Below, one piece after another: positions 49,079 through 58,026 of a stretch of 64,000 nucleotides of DNA; within the stretch, counting starts at the first letter, position 1; every line of letters starts with the position of its first letter. Location: contig NZ_JAUTBD010000001.1 of assembly GCF_030818935.1 (NCBI RefSeq), positions 2,108,001 to 2,172,000 on the forward strand, in the 5' to 3' direction. The position numbers and the translations under genes are program-made. The notes below the pieces were generated by a model, which made no database searches, was not told the origin of the DNA, and was given only the letters and a program-made list of their open reading frames with translations. The stretch comes from Microbacterium sp. SORGH_AS_1204 (GTDB taxonomy: Bacteria; Actinomycetota; Actinomycetes; Actinomycetales; Microbacteriaceae).

Positions 49079-50533
49079 TCAGCGACCGGAGAGCTTCTCG
49101 CGAAGCGCAGCCAGCGACTCGTCGTCGGCGAGGGTTCCCTGCGCGGGCGACTCCGACGAGAACGATCCACCGAACGAACCGGTGTCCGTCGGGTTGGCGG
49201 CCTCGGCCTCGAGGGCCTTGGTGACGGCAGCCTTGTGCGCCTCCCAGCGACCCTGGGCAGCGGCGTACTCCTGCTCCCACTGCTCGCGCTGGGCGTCGAA
49301 GCCCTCGAGCCAGGCACCCGACTCGGGGTCGAAGCCCTCGGGGTACTTGTACTCGCCACGCTCGTCGTACTCGGTGGCCATGCCGTACAGCGCCGGGTCG
49401 AACTCGGTGCCGTTGGGGTCGACCGACTCGTTGGCCTGCTTGAGCGACAGCGAGATGCGGCGACGCTCCAGGTCGATGTCGATGATCTTGACGAAGACCT
49501 CTTCGCCGACCGACACGACCTGCTCGGCGAGCTCGACGTGCTTGCCGGACAGCTCGGAGATGTGCACGAGGCCCTCGATACCGTCGGCCACGCGGACGAA
49601 CGCACCGAACGGAACGAGCTTGGTGACCTTGCCCGGAGCGATCTGGCCGATCGCGTGGGTACGGGCGAACACCTGCCACGGGTCTTCCTGCGTCGCCTTG
49701 AGCGAGAGCGACACGCGCTCGCGATCGAGGTCGACCTCGAGGATCTCGACGGTGACCTCCTGGCCCACCTCGACGACCTCGGAGGCGTGCTCGATGTGCT
49801 TCCAGGAGAGCTCGGAGACGTGCACGAGACCGTCGACGCCGCCCAGGTCGACGAACGCACCGAAGTTGACGATCGACGAGACCGTGCCCTTGCGGACCTG
49901 GCCCTTGTGCAGGTTGTTGAGGAACGTGGTGCGCGACTCGGACTGCGTCTGCTCGAGCAGGGCGCGGCGCGAGAGCACGACGTTGTTGCGGTTCTTGTCG
50001 AGCTCGAGGATCTTGGCCTCGATCTCCTGGCCGAGGTACGGCGTGAGGTCGCGGACGCGGCGCAGCTCGATGAGCGATGCCGGGAGGAAGCCGCGGAGGC
50101 CGATGTCGACGATGAGACCACCCTTGACGACCTCGATCACGGAACCGGTGACGACACCGTCGTTCTCCTTGATCTTCTCGACATCGCCCCACGCACGCTC
50201 GTACTGCGCGCGCTTCTTGGACAGGATGAGGCGACCTTCCTTGTCCTCCTTCTGGAGAACGAGGGCTTCGACGTGATCGCCGACGTTGACGACCTCATTG
50301 GGGTCGACGTCGTGCTTGATCGAAAGCTCGCGCGAGGGGATGACACCCTCGGTCTTGTAACCGACGTCGAGGAGCACCTCGTCGCGGTCGATCTTCACGA
50401 CGGTGCCCTCGATGAGGTCGCCGTCGTTGAAGAACTTCAGGGTCTTCTCGACAGCGGCGAGGAAGTCCTCGGCCGAGCCGATGTCGTTGATCGCGACCTG
50501 CTTGATAGCGGGAGCGGTCGTTGCGGTAGTCAT
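49079..50533 (-). CDS. rpsA: 30S ribosomal protein S1
   Basis: 484 aa. Four S1 RNA-binding repeats are visible, from about 35-105 (GDLIEGTVVKIDRDEVLLDVG), 120-190, 205-275 (GQVRKGTVSSIVNFGAFVDLG) and 290-360 (GKVTKLVPFGAFVRV). An acidic, less conserved C-terminal tail follows. Four repeats instead of six is the usual actinobacterial form. It binds mRNA on the 30S subunit and aids initiation. The ATG is at 50533, downstream of a roughly 180-base leader with a strong hairpin (50581-50605) and a TAGACT -10 box. Confidence 0.96.
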   Translation of the reverse strand: MTTATTAPAIKQVAINDIGSAEDFLAAVEKTLKFFNDGDLIEGTVVKIDRDEVLLDVGYKTEGVIPSRELSIKHDVDPNEVVNVGDHVEALVLQKEDKEGRLILSKKRAQYERAWGDVEKIKENDGVVTGSVIEVVKGGLIVDIGLRGFLPASLIELRRVRDLTPYLGQEIEAKILELDKNRNNVVLSRRALLEQTQSESRTTFLNNLHKGQVRKGTVSSIVNFGAFVDLGGVDGLVHVSELSWKHIEHASEVVEVGQEVTVEILEVDLDRERVSLSLKATQEDPWQVFARTHAIGQIAPGKVTKLVPFGAFVRVADGIEGLVHISELSGKHVELAEQVVSVGEEVFVKIIDIDLERRRISLSLKQANESVDPNGTEFDPALYGMATEYDERGEYKYPEGFDPESGAWLEGFDAQREQWEQEYAAAQGRWEAHKAAVTKALEAEAANPTDTGSFGGSFSSESPAQGTLADDESLAALREKLSGR

Positions 50534-50580
50534 GTAGTGGGTTGTCCTAGTTGGGTGTGGTGTCGGGCTCCGACTCCTGC

Positions 50581-50605
50581 GCCCCTCGGTCCAGTGGACC
50601 GGGGC
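50581..50605 (-). promoter_or_regulatory. Hairpin in the rpsA 5' leader
   Basis: A palindromic core CGGTCCA-G-TGGACCG is extended by GCCCC/GGGGC with one bulged base. It lies 48-72 bases upstream of the rpsA start codon and could be an S1 autoregulatory or attenuation structure. Confidence 0.5.
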
Positions 50606-50720
50606 CATCGCGCAGCCGCCCGCCGGAGGGCGAACGGATGCCACGAGTCGAAGCGAAGCGGATTGATCGTGCGATGTCACGGGACCGATCGGAATCGAGC
50701 AGGCCCACGTGTGACATCTC

Positions 50721-50726
50721 AGTCTA
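50721..50726 (-). promoter_or_regulatory. -10 box of rpsA promoter
   Basis: Minus-strand TAGACT about 190 bases before the rpsA ATG, implying a leader of about 180 nt. Confidence 0.5.
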
Positions 50727-50960
50727 ACCCACCGAGCCATCCCCGTCCGGCGCGATACGGAAAGCTCGTCATACGGCGTCGCACCGCCTCCCGTGTCACC
50801 CCGCCGATTCGCCCGGGACCGGCGCTTTTGCAGAGCCATCCACAGCACGCGCGCCCAGGTGGCATCCAGAATCGCATGCCAGGCTCCCCGTCTTGTGCCC
50901 GCCGAACGCGGGTCGGACGGTGACACCCGCGCCGTCCCCCCCTCACGTGGAACCGGTTTT

Positions 50961-51962
50961 ATGCGCTCTGCTTCGACGCCCCCCTCCAATCGTCGCGACC
51001 GCCGCCTCGCGGCCCGCCGCACCCGTCGCCGCCCCGCCGCGACCGTCGGCGCGCTCGTTGTCGGAGCGGTCGCGGCTGCGACCCTGACCGGCACCGTGCC
51101 GGCCGCCACCGCCTCGCCCGCCGACCTCTCGTCGGCGACCTTCTCGCTCGCATCGGCGACCACCCCGATCGCCCTGGCCGCTCCCCGCGGCCCGGAGGTC
51201 GCCGAAGCGCACACGGCGCAGTCGACGGCCGCGACGTCGCTACAGGCGGCCTCTGCCGTGCAGGCCGACATCGCGGCATCCGGTCTCGACATCGGCCAAC
51301 CCGCCACGATCGACACCGACGCGCTGGAACACGCCGCCGAACGCCTGCAGTCCGCATCGGTGCTGCCCGCGACCTTCCTTCCCGGACTCGCCGACGACGT
51401 GACGGCCGCGACCTCGGCGGTCGACCAGCGCGTGGCCGAATTGCGCGGAAGCCTCGACGCCGCCATCGCGAAGAAGGCGGAGGAAGAAGCCGCCGAGAAG
51501 GCCCGCCAGGAAGCCGAGGCTGCCGCCGCCGCTGCCGCGAAGGCCGCTGAAGAGGAGGCCGCGGCGCAGCGGAGCGCCTCGTCGACGTCATCGTCTTCGT
51601 CGAGCGGGGGCGGGTCGTCCGCGCCGTTCGCCACCGGCGGCGGTTCGGGCGACAACAGCCCCGCCGGCGCCAAGGCCACCGCTCGCGGCATGCTGTCCAG
51701 CCGCGGCTGGGGCGACGACCAGTTCTCGTGCCTCGAATCGCTGTGGAACAAGGAGTCGGGCTGGAACTACCAGGCCTACAACTCCTCGAGCGGTGCCTTC
51801 GGCATCCCGCAGGCCCTCCCCGGCAGCAAGATGTCGTCGGCCGGTGCGGATTGGCAGACCAACGCGGCGACGCAGATCTCGTGGGGCCTCGGCTACATCT
51901 CGGGCCGCTACGGCGACCCGTGCGGCGCGTGGGGGCACTCGCAGTCGACCGGCTGGTACTGA
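50961..51962 (+). CDS. Secreted muralytic-type protein (aggregation-promoting-factor C-terminal-like)
   Basis: 333 aa. The N-terminus is basic (twin-Arg-rich but not a clear Tat motif), then a signal peptide near 30-55 (TVGALVVGAVAAATLTGTVPAATA). A coiled-coil Ala/Glu region follows (about 150-205), then a Ser/Gly linker and a C-terminal lysozyme-like domain (about 235-333) with SCLESLWNKESGWNYQAYN, GIPQALPGSKM and the terminal AWGHSQSTGWY. The Glu in KESGWN is the likely catalytic residue of this transglycosylase-like fold. It has a close paralog at 62779-63672. The ATG is at 50961. A strong terminator follows. Confidence 0.88.
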   Translation: MRSASTPPSNRRDRRLAARRTRRRPAATVGALVVGAVAAATLTGTVPAATASPADLSSATFSLASATTPIALAAPRGPEVAEAHTAQSTAATSLQAASAVQADIAASGLDIGQPATIDTDALEHAAERLQSASVLPATFLPGLADDVTAATSAVDQRVAELRGSLDAAIAKKAEEEAAEKARQEAEAAAAAAAKAAEEEAAAQRSASSTSSSSSSGGGSSAPFATGGGSGDNSPAGAKATARGMLSSRGWGDDQFSCLESLWNKESGWNYQAYNSSSGAFGIPQALPGSKMSSAGADWQTNAATQISWGLGYISGRYGDPCGAWGHSQSTGWY

Positions 51963-51969
51963 AACCCGT

Positions 51970-52008
51970 ACGAAGCCCCGGACACCTCCGCGGTGTCCGG
52001 GGCTTCGT
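51970..52008. terminator. Strong bidirectional terminator
   Basis: 17-bp stem (ACGAAGCCCCGGACACC and its complement) with a 5-nt loop. It lies 7 bases after the secreted-protein stop and 30 bases beyond the stop of the convergent substrate-binding protein gene. Confidence 0.85.
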
Positions 52009-52037
52009 GGCATCCGGGAACGAGAGGGCGCCGCGGG

Positions 52038-53630
52038 TCAGCGCTTCATCGAGATGCCCGTGAAGTCGATCCACCAGCTCTTCGGCTGCTCGAAGCCGGT
52101 CACGGCTGCAGACATCGCGCGGGGGGCCGTGTCATTGACCACGAAGAGCCATGCAGCGTCCTGGGTGACCAGGTGGCCGACCTGGGTCAGCAGCGCAGCG
52201 CGCTCCGTGTCGTCGACCGTGACCAGCGCCTGATCGTAGAGCGCCTCTGCCTCGGGGTTGCAGTAGCCGAAGAAGTTCCCCTCGCACCCGAACCAGAAGC
52301 CCTTCCAGCTCGAGGGCTGCTCCAGGCTGAACGCTTGGTTGGCCGCCTGCCAGCCGGTGTCGCCCGCGCCGAGCTTGGCGTACATGCCGGAGAAGTCGAC
52401 CGGCTCGAGAGTGACGTCGATGCCCACGGCCGAGAGCTGCGTCTGCAGGGCTTCGTTCATGGCCTTGGCCTGCATCGAGCCCGACCCCGCGGTGATGTAG
52501 CCGACCTTGACCGCCACGCCGTCGGGGTACCCCGCCTCGGCGAGCAGAGCCTTCGCCTTCGTGGGGTCGTAGTCGTACAGGTCATCGTCGGCGGTGTAGT
52601 ACAGGCTCGCGCCGGCGAACATCTGGTGCGCAGGAACGGCCGTTCCGTGCAGCAGGTCGTCGGCGATGGCATCCCGATCGATCGCATAGTTCATCGCCTG
52701 ACGGACCCGGATGTCGTCGAAGGGCTTCTCGCCCGTCATGAGCTGCCACGACCACTCCCAGTCGAAGGCGTTGCCGGTGGCGACGAATCCGGCCGACTCG
52801 AGACTGGCGAGATCATCGGGCTGGGCCGCCTCGATCCAATCCACGCGTCCCGAACGCAGCGCCGCCGTGCGCGCCGACGGGTCGGGGATGAGTTCGACCG
52901 TGAGACGGTCGAGCGTGGGGACGCGACCCCAGTAGTCGTCGTTTCGCACGAACGAGATCGACTGGTTCTGCTGCAGCTCGTCGAATCGGAAGGGTCCGGT
53001 TCCGACGGGGTGGGTCGCCTGGCCGGCGGAGCCCGACTCCTCGAGCGAGGCGGGGCTGGCGAAGTAGACGTTGTACAGGTCGGCGAGGAAGAACGCGAAC
53101 GGCTGGTTCAGCGTGAACGTCACCGTCATGTCGTCGACCTTCTCGACCGAGTCGACGAAGTTCAGCACCGTGTAGTAGGTGATGAGCACCGGGTCGTAGT
53201 TCGGATCGTTCTCATTCATGTAGCGGTCGATGTTGAAGATGAGGGCATCGGCGTTCCATGCGGTCCCGTCATGGAAGGTCACGCCCTCTTGAAGAGCGAA
53301 GGTGTAGGTGAGGCCGTCATCGGAGATCTCCCACGAGGAGGCGAGCGCGGGGGCGACGCCGGCCGGGGCATTGGGGTCGGACACGTCGCGTTTGGTGAGG
53401 CCCTCGTAGATGAGGTTTCCGATCAACCGCTGCCCCTCATAGCCGGCGGTCGTGATGGCCCCGGTGTCCAGACTCGGGAAGGACGCCATCTGGGAGCCGA
53501 CGACGAGCGTCTGATCGTCGTCGGCCGACGGCGTCGTGCTGCCTGAGCACGCCGACAAGGTGAGCGCCGCAGCGAGAGCGACGGCGGCGCCGAGCAGCGC
53601 CCGACGCGGTGGGGAGGTGAGGGATCGCAT
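52038..53630 (-). CDS. ABC transporter substrate-binding lipoprotein (peptide/opine type)
   Basis: 530 aa. A lipoprotein signal with lipobox LSAC (about residues 23-26) leads into a family 5 solute-binding fold. Visible patterns include LVVGSQMASFPSLD, the SBP_bac_5 core ALQEGVTFHDGTAWNADALIF, HPVGTGPFRFDE and the C-terminal RQAMNYAIDRDAI. It captures peptides, opines, nickel chelates or similar ligands and delivers them to the permeases encoded upstream. The ATG has AGGAGA in front. It is the last gene of a five-gene operon on the minus strand. Confidence 0.93.
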   Translation of the reverse strand: MRSLTSPPRRALLGAAVALAAALTLSACSGSTTPSADDDQTLVVGSQMASFPSLDTGAITTAGYEGQRLIGNLIYEGLTKRDVSDPNAPAGVAPALASSWEISDDGLTYTFALQEGVTFHDGTAWNADALIFNIDRYMNENDPNYDPVLITYYTVLNFVDSVEKVDDMTVTFTLNQPFAFFLADLYNVYFASPASLEESGSAGQATHPVGTGPFRFDELQQNQSISFVRNDDYWGRVPTLDRLTVELIPDPSARTAALRSGRVDWIEAAQPDDLASLESAGFVATGNAFDWEWSWQLMTGEKPFDDIRVRQAMNYAIDRDAIADDLLHGTAVPAHQMFAGASLYYTADDDLYDYDPTKAKALLAEAGYPDGVAVKVGYITAGSGSMQAKAMNEALQTQLSAVGIDVTLEPVDFSGMYAKLGAGDTGWQAANQAFSLEQPSSWKGFWFGCEGNFFGYCNPEAEALYDQALVTVDDTERAALLTQVGHLVTQDAAWLFVVNDTAPRAMSAAVTGFEQPKSWWIDFTGISMKR

Positions 53631-53695
53631 GGTTCTCCTGTGGGTGGAAGCCACGTGACAACGCGGCCGGGCGGGTGATGTGGGGTGTGGTGCCT

Positions 53696-54454
53696 TCAGG
53701 CGGCGGGGATCGGGTGCCGCGCCGCCAGAAGCTCTCGGGTGTACGGATCCGACGGCGCACGGAGCACGTCGACGGTGGGGCCCTCCTCCACCGCGCGGCC
53801 GCGGTTCAGGACGAGGAGGTCGTCGGCGATGTGTTCGACGACGGCGAGATCGTGGGTGATGAAGAACAGGGCGACGCCGAGCCCCGACTGCAGCTCGGCG
53901 AAGGTGTTGAGCACCTGTGCCTGGACCGACTTGTCGAGGGCGGAGACGGCCTCATCGCAGACCAGGAGCCGGGGCCGACCGGCGATGGCCCGGGCGATCG
54001 CGACGCGCTGCGCCTGCCCGCCGGACAGCTCGTGCGGGTAGGCGTGGGCGTAATCGCCCGACAGGCTGACCGTCTGCAGGAGGTCGTCGATGCGCGTCCG
54101 CCACTCCCGGCGAGCCACTCCCTGCGCCGCGAGCTGGAACATCATGCTCTCCCCCACGGTGGCCGTGGGGTTCAACGCGTTGCGGGGATCCTGAGGCACG
54201 AGCTGGAAGTCGCGCCGCGCCCGACGCAGTTGCGACCTGCTGAGGGCGAACAGGTCGCGTCCGCCGAGCAGCACTGTTCCCGCGTCGGGCTTCATCAACC
54301 GCATGACGATGCGTCCGAGCGTCGACTTCCCGCTGCCCGACTCTCCGACCACGCCGAGGGTACGCCCGGGTTCGAGACGCAGATCGATGCCGTGGAGGGC
54401 GGTGAAGTCACCGAACGTCTTGACGATGCCGCGACCTTCGAGAATGGTGTTCAC
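53696..54454 (-). CDS. ABC transporter ATP-binding protein (OppF/DppF type)
   Basis: 252 aa. Walker A is GESGSGKSTLG, the Q-loop lies near QLVPQDPRNALNP, the signature is LSGGQAQRVAIARAIAG, and Walker B is LLVCDEAVSALD. The H-loop is FITHDLAVVEH. The C-terminal oligopeptide-transporter (oligo_HPY-like) segment is short (SDPYTRELLAARHP). It couples ATP hydrolysis to transport with the other ATPase encoded upstream. Its ATG overlaps the stop codon of that gene. Confidence 0.93.
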   Translation of the reverse strand: MNTILEGRGIVKTFGDFTALHGIDLRLEPGRTLGVVGESGSGKSTLGRIVMRLMKPDAGTVLLGGRDLFALSRSQLRRARRDFQLVPQDPRNALNPTATVGESMMFQLAAQGVARREWRTRIDDLLQTVSLSGDYAHAYPHELSGGQAQRVAIARAIAGRPRLLVCDEAVSALDKSVQAQVLNTFAELQSGLGVALFFITHDLAVVEHIADDLLVLNRGRAVEEGPTVDVLRAPSDPYTRELLAARHPIPAA

Positions 54455-55419
54455 GACAGGAGCTCACTTTCTGCGGCGACCGCATGGCCCGGGGCTACGT
54501 CGACGAGGGGTCCCCACTCCCGACGAGATCGCACCGACTCGGGCACCACGGCCAGCTGGCCGCGCGGCACCTCGACGGACGGCTCCGCAGCCAGCAGCGC
54601 ACGGGTGTATGCGTGACGAGGCGCCACGAGAACGGACGGGGCGAAGCCGAGTTCGACGATCTGTCCGCCGAGCATGACGGCGACACGATCGTGCGGCTGC
54701 GACGCGATGCGCGCCGCGATGCCGATGTCGTGCGTGATGAAGAGGATCGCCGTGTGCAGATGCTCCCGGAGACCGTCGAGAAGGGCCACGACGTGCGCCC
54801 CCACCGACGCGTCGAGCGCGCTCGACGGCTCGTCCGCGACGATGAGCTCCGGCCCGCAGCTGATGGCGATCGCGATCGCGATCCTCTGACGCATTCCGCC
54901 CGACACTTCGTGCGGGTAGCACCGGATGACGCGGTGGGGATCGCGGATCTGAACCTGTTCCAGCAGCTCGACGGCGCGCCGCTTCGCCTCCGCCGTCGAG
55001 GAGACCTGCCGGTGCTGGCGCAGCGTCTCGATCATCTGCGAGCCGATCCGCCGCATCGGGTCCAGCGCGGCGTTCGGATCCTGCGGCACGACGCCGATCC
55101 GCTGGCCGTGCAGGGCCCTCAACGTGGCGCGCGATCCGGTGACCAGGTCGACGCCGTCGAAGAGGGCCGTTCCCGTCACCGTAGCACTCGCGGGCGCGAG
55201 TCCCGTGATCGCTCGGGCGAAGACGGTCTTCCCGCTGCCGGACTCCCCCAGCAGGACCGTGACCTGCCCGCGCTCGAGACCGAGCCCGATTCCGTCGATG
55301 ACCGTCGATGCAGCCTTGCCGGGCCGGGGGAAGGACACGCGGATGTCGCTCGCATCGAGGACGAGGGGTACGGATGCCGCCAGACCTCCTGCCGGCACGT
55401 GCGGTGTCATCGCACTCAT
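54451..55419 (-). CDS. ABC transporter ATP-binding protein (OppD/DppD type)
   Basis: 322 aa. Walker A is GESGSGKTVFA, the Q-loop is VVPQDPNAALDPM, the signature is VSGGMRQRIAIAIAI, and Walker B is LIVADEPSSALD. The C-terminal extension PRHAYTRALLAAEPSVE is typical of dipeptide/oligopeptide transporter ATPases. The ATG at 55419 overlaps the permease stop (the permease TGA lies in 55416-55418), so translation is coupled along the operon. Confidence 0.92.
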   Translation of the reverse strand: MSAMTPHVPAGGLAASVPLVLDASDIRVSFPRPGKAASTVIDGIGLGLERGQVTVLLGESGSGKTVFARAITGLAPASATVTGTALFDGVDLVTGSRATLRALHGQRIGVVPQDPNAALDPMRRIGSQMIETLRQHRQVSSTAEAKRRAVELLEQVQIRDPHRVIRCYPHEVSGGMRQRIAIAIAISCGPELIVADEPSSALDASVGAHVVALLDGLREHLHTAILFITHDIGIAARIASQPHDRVAVMLGGQIVELGFAPSVLVAPRHAYTRALLAAEPSVEVPRGQLAVVPESVRSRREWGPLVDVAPGHAVAAESELLS

Positions 55420-56303
55420 GACAGAGCTCCCTTCCCGGCGATCGCGTCGCGGAGTCCGTCGCCGATCAGGGGGAACAGCATCGACAGCGCGAGGATGACG
55501 ACGACGGGCTCCAGGGCCAGGGCGATGTCGGTGTAGATGGCGGCCTGCATCTCGAACAGGATCGAGCCCAGTTCGGGCTGCGGTGACGGCACGCCCAGAC
55601 CGATGAAGCCGAGACCGCCGGCGATTGCCACGTTCGCGCCCACGAGTGACGTGGAGTACGCGAGGACGGCAGGCAGCGCGACCGGAATGATCTGACGCAC
55701 GAGGATCGTGGCATCCGATGCTCCGCTCGATCGCGCCGCGGTGACGAAGTCGAGGTCTCGCACCCGCGCCACCTCTGTCTCGGCGATCCGTGCCACCGGC
55801 GCGATCCACACGAGGGTCAAGGCCAGGATCAAGGTGCCCAATCCGACTCCGAGCGAGATCGCCAGCAGGAGAGCGAGCAGCACACCGGGGAACGCGAACA
55901 GAAGGTCGACCCCGCGCATGAGGACGGTGTTGACGGTCTTGTTCGCCAGGCCGGCGATGGTGCCGATCGCGAGTCCGAGGACGGTGGCGATCACGATCGG
56001 GACGACGCCCGCCACGAGAGAGGTCCGGATGCCGGAGAGCAGGCGGCTGAGCATGTCGCGGCCCTGCGTATCGGTGCCGAGGACGTGCCCGTCGGTGAAC
56101 AGCGGCAGCAGGCGGCGCGAGAGCTCGCCCGTGAGGGGATCGGCGATCGGCAGCAGCGGAGCCGCGGCGGCGAGCGCGGCGAGTGCGATGACGATGGCGA
56201 GTGCGATACGGCTGCGCAGCGGCATCCGCCGCCAGAGCGATCGGCGCCGGAAGCGCGGCGCCGCCTCGACCGGCAACTGTCGGGGTGGGAGAACGGAGGT
56301 CAC
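55416..56303 (-). CDS. ABC transporter permease (DppC type)
   Basis: 295 aa with a long basic N-terminus (about 1-30) and six membrane helices. The EAA-like coupling segment is in VTAARSSGASDATILVRQIIP, and the HVLGTDTQGRDMLSRLLSGIRTSL motif near 72-95 is diagnostic of the DppC/OppC group. The GTG start overlaps the upstream permease stop. It pairs with the other permease to form the membrane channel. Confidence 0.93.
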   Translation of the reverse strand: MTSVLPPRQLPVEAAPRFRRRSLWRRMPLRSRIALAIVIALAALAAAAPLLPIADPLTGELSRRLLPLFTDGHVLGTDTQGRDMLSRLLSGIRTSLVAGVVPIVIATVLGLAIGTIAGLANKTVNTVLMRGVDLLFAFPGVLLALLLAISLGVGLGTLILALTLVWIAPVARIAETEVARVRDLDFVTAARSSGASDATILVRQIIPVALPAVLAYSTSLVGANVAIAGGLGFIGLGVPSPQPELGSILFEMQAAIYTDIALALEPVVVILALSMLFPLIGDGLRDAIAGKGALS

Positions 56304-57277
56304 GCGCGTCCCTTTCTGATCCGTGGGTCGAGCAGGGCGTTGACGACGTCCGCGAGAAGGAGGACGACGGCGAAGATGACGGCGATCAGCAGGGCGACCG
56401 CTTGGACGAGGGTGTAGTCGCGGAGCCCGACCGACTGCACGACCAGGGCCCCCAGCCCCGGGATGCTGAAGATCTGCTCGACGAAGAGCGCGCCGCCCAG
56501 CATCGTGCCCACCTGGATCCCGAGCACGGTGATCATCGGCGGAAGGGCGTTGTGGTGCGTGTGCACGGCGATCCGCCAGGGGGCCAGGCCCCGCGCTCGA
56601 AGAGTGGGGAGCAGTTCGGAAGCGGAGAGGGTCGAGATCGAGGTCTTGAGCGAACGTGCCATCTGCGCCCCTGGCGCCAGTGCCAGGGCCAGAGCCGGCA
56701 GAGCCAGGTGGGTGAGGACGTCAGCGGGCGAGCCGTCGCCGCGCGTGCTGACTCCCCCGGCGGGGAAGATCGGCACCAGCACGGCGAACACGATGAGCAG
56801 CAGCAGGGCGACCGTGTACTGCGGCGCGGAGAGGAAGAGCGCCTCGAGGCCGTCCATACCTCGGCGCACCCCGCGCCAGCGGGAGGTCGCCAGGTTGCCC
56901 ATCGCCAACGCGAGGAGGATGGCGATGACACTCGCCGTCGCACCGAGAAGCAGCGTGTTCTGCAATGCCGGTCCGATGATGTCCGCGACGGGGCGTCCCT
57001 GGCTGTAGGAATAGCCGAGATCGCCGGAGAGGAGATGACCGAGCCAGATCGCGAATTGGACGGGCAGCGGCTGGTCGAGCCCCATGACGACGCGCAGACG
57101 ATCGCGCTCTTCGGGTGTGCTGTCGGTGCCGAGGATCGCCAGGGCAGGGTCCCCCGGGATCGCTCTGATCGCGAAGAACACCACGATCGCGATGAACAAC
57201 GCGGTGATCACTGTCATGGCGAGTCGTCCCGCAACGAGCCGCATGAGGCGATTTTGCGCTATGGCTTTGTAGTCCAT
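56300..57277 (-). CDS. ABC transporter permease (DppB type)
   Basis: 325 aa (314 if the second in-frame ATG at 57244 is used, giving MRLVAGRLAMTVI, a more typical DppB beginning). Six helices are predicted. AIRAIPGDPA, DQPLPVQFAIWLGHLLSGDLG and the EAA-like segment LLPTLRARGLAPWRIAVHTH match DppB/OppB. The first ATG lies inside a palindromic A/T-rich element (57276-57289), which makes the downstream start plausible. It is the first gene of the five-gene operon. Confidence 0.9.
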   Translation of the reverse strand: MDYKAIAQNRLMRLVAGRLAMTVITALFIAIVVFFAIRAIPGDPALAILGTDSTPEERDRLRVVMGLDQPLPVQFAIWLGHLLSGDLGYSYSQGRPVADIIGPALQNTLLLGATASVIAILLALAMGNLATSRWRGVRRGMDGLEALFLSAPQYTVALLLLIVFAVLVPIFPAGGVSTRGDGSPADVLTHLALPALALALAPGAQMARSLKTSISTLSASELLPTLRARGLAPWRIAVHTHHNALPPMITVLGIQVGTMLGGALFVEQIFSIPGLGALVVQSVGLRDYTLVQAVALLIAVIFAVVLLLADVVNALLDPRIRKGRA

Positions 57278-57290
57278 AATTGGAATTATT
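57263..57290. promoter_or_regulatory. Candidate operator at the ABC operon start
   Basis: It contains a perfect inverted repeat, ATAATT-GG-AATTAT (57276-57289), next to GGCTTTGTAGTCCA. The latter is shared, with small changes, with the isochorismatase/MFS intergenic region (58721-58736). Confidence 0.5.
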
Positions 57291-57423
57291 AGGGAAGCCG
57301 TGTTTCGCCCGGGTTTCTTGGCGATGAAAGAGTCGAGCACCGCTCGACACCACGGGGACGCCGTTAGCATCGACACGTCTGAACGACGCGTCTCGCGTCC
57401 ATCCCGCCGACGAAAGGACAGAG

Positions 57424-58005
57424 ATGGCCCTGCGGCACGCGATCCTGGCAGCATTGTCTCGGGGGCGACCTCGGACCGGGTACGACCTCAACGCCAGCTT
57501 CAACGACGTCAACGACCGCGCCTGGCATGCGAGCCCGTCACAGGTGTATTCGGAGCTGGCGAAGATGGAGAAGCTCGGACTGATCGACATCACCGAGCGC
57601 ACCGAACGCGGTCGGACGAGCTACGTCATCAACGACAGCGGCCTCGATGAACTCCGCAGGTGGCTCCTGCATGATCAGCCGGATCATGGCATCCGCGACG
57701 ATGCAGCGCTGCGACTGCTCAACCTCTGGGTGCTCGACCCCGCCGATGCGGACTATCTGCTCGACGCCGAAGTGACGTTCCAACGGCAACGCCAGTTCAG
57801 CCTCCGTCACCTCCTGCTCTCGTGGGACGAGGAGCGAGAAGACCCCGACAGCCCCGTGTGGCGCAGCCGCCGCGCCCTGTACACGCTGTGGCTGCGCCAG
57901 ACGGACCTCATGCTCGACTGGCTCGAGGAGCTCCGGACGATGCTGCACGACCCCGTATCGCCCGTGCCCGAGCTGCTGACGGGCGCCATCCCCGCGAAGA
58001 TCTGA
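57424..58005 (+). CDS. PadR family transcriptional regulator
   Basis: 193 aa. The N-terminal winged helix (about 1-75) has the PadR pattern: LRHAILAALSRGRPRTGYDLNASFN and SPSQVYSELAKMEKLGLI. A C-terminal helical dimerization region has several Trp and Leu (LWVLDPADADYLLDAEVTF, LWLRQTDLMLDWLEELR). PadR proteins usually repress nearby transporters or detoxification genes until a small molecule is bound. It is divergent from the ABC operon and convergent with the hydrolase gene. The ATG follows AAAGGACAG. Confidence 0.9.
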   Translation: MALRHAILAALSRGRPRTGYDLNASFNDVNDRAWHASPSQVYSELAKMEKLGLIDITERTERGRTSYVINDSGLDELRRWLLHDQPDHGIRDDAALRLLNLWVLDPADADYLLDAEVTFQRQRQFSLRHLLLSWDEEREDPDSPVWRSRRALYTLWLRQTDLMLDWLEELRTMLHDPVSPVPELLTGAIPAKI

Positions 58006-58026
58006 CGCTCCGACACGACCGCCCGT

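Larger units (their letters stand above)
50534..50960. other. Divergent upstream region of rpsA and a secreted-protein gene
   Basis: No gene is seen. On the minus strand the rpsA leader carries the -10 box TAGACT (50721-50726) and the hairpin at 50581-50605. The plus-strand secreted-protein gene begins at 50961; I do not see a clear promoter for it. Confidence 0.45.

Noticed and set aside
50534..51751. N-terminal extension of S1 (longer open frame upstream of rpsA)
   Set aside because: The in-frame stretch is antisense to the secreted muralytic gene; S1 begins at 50533 with a standard N-terminus.
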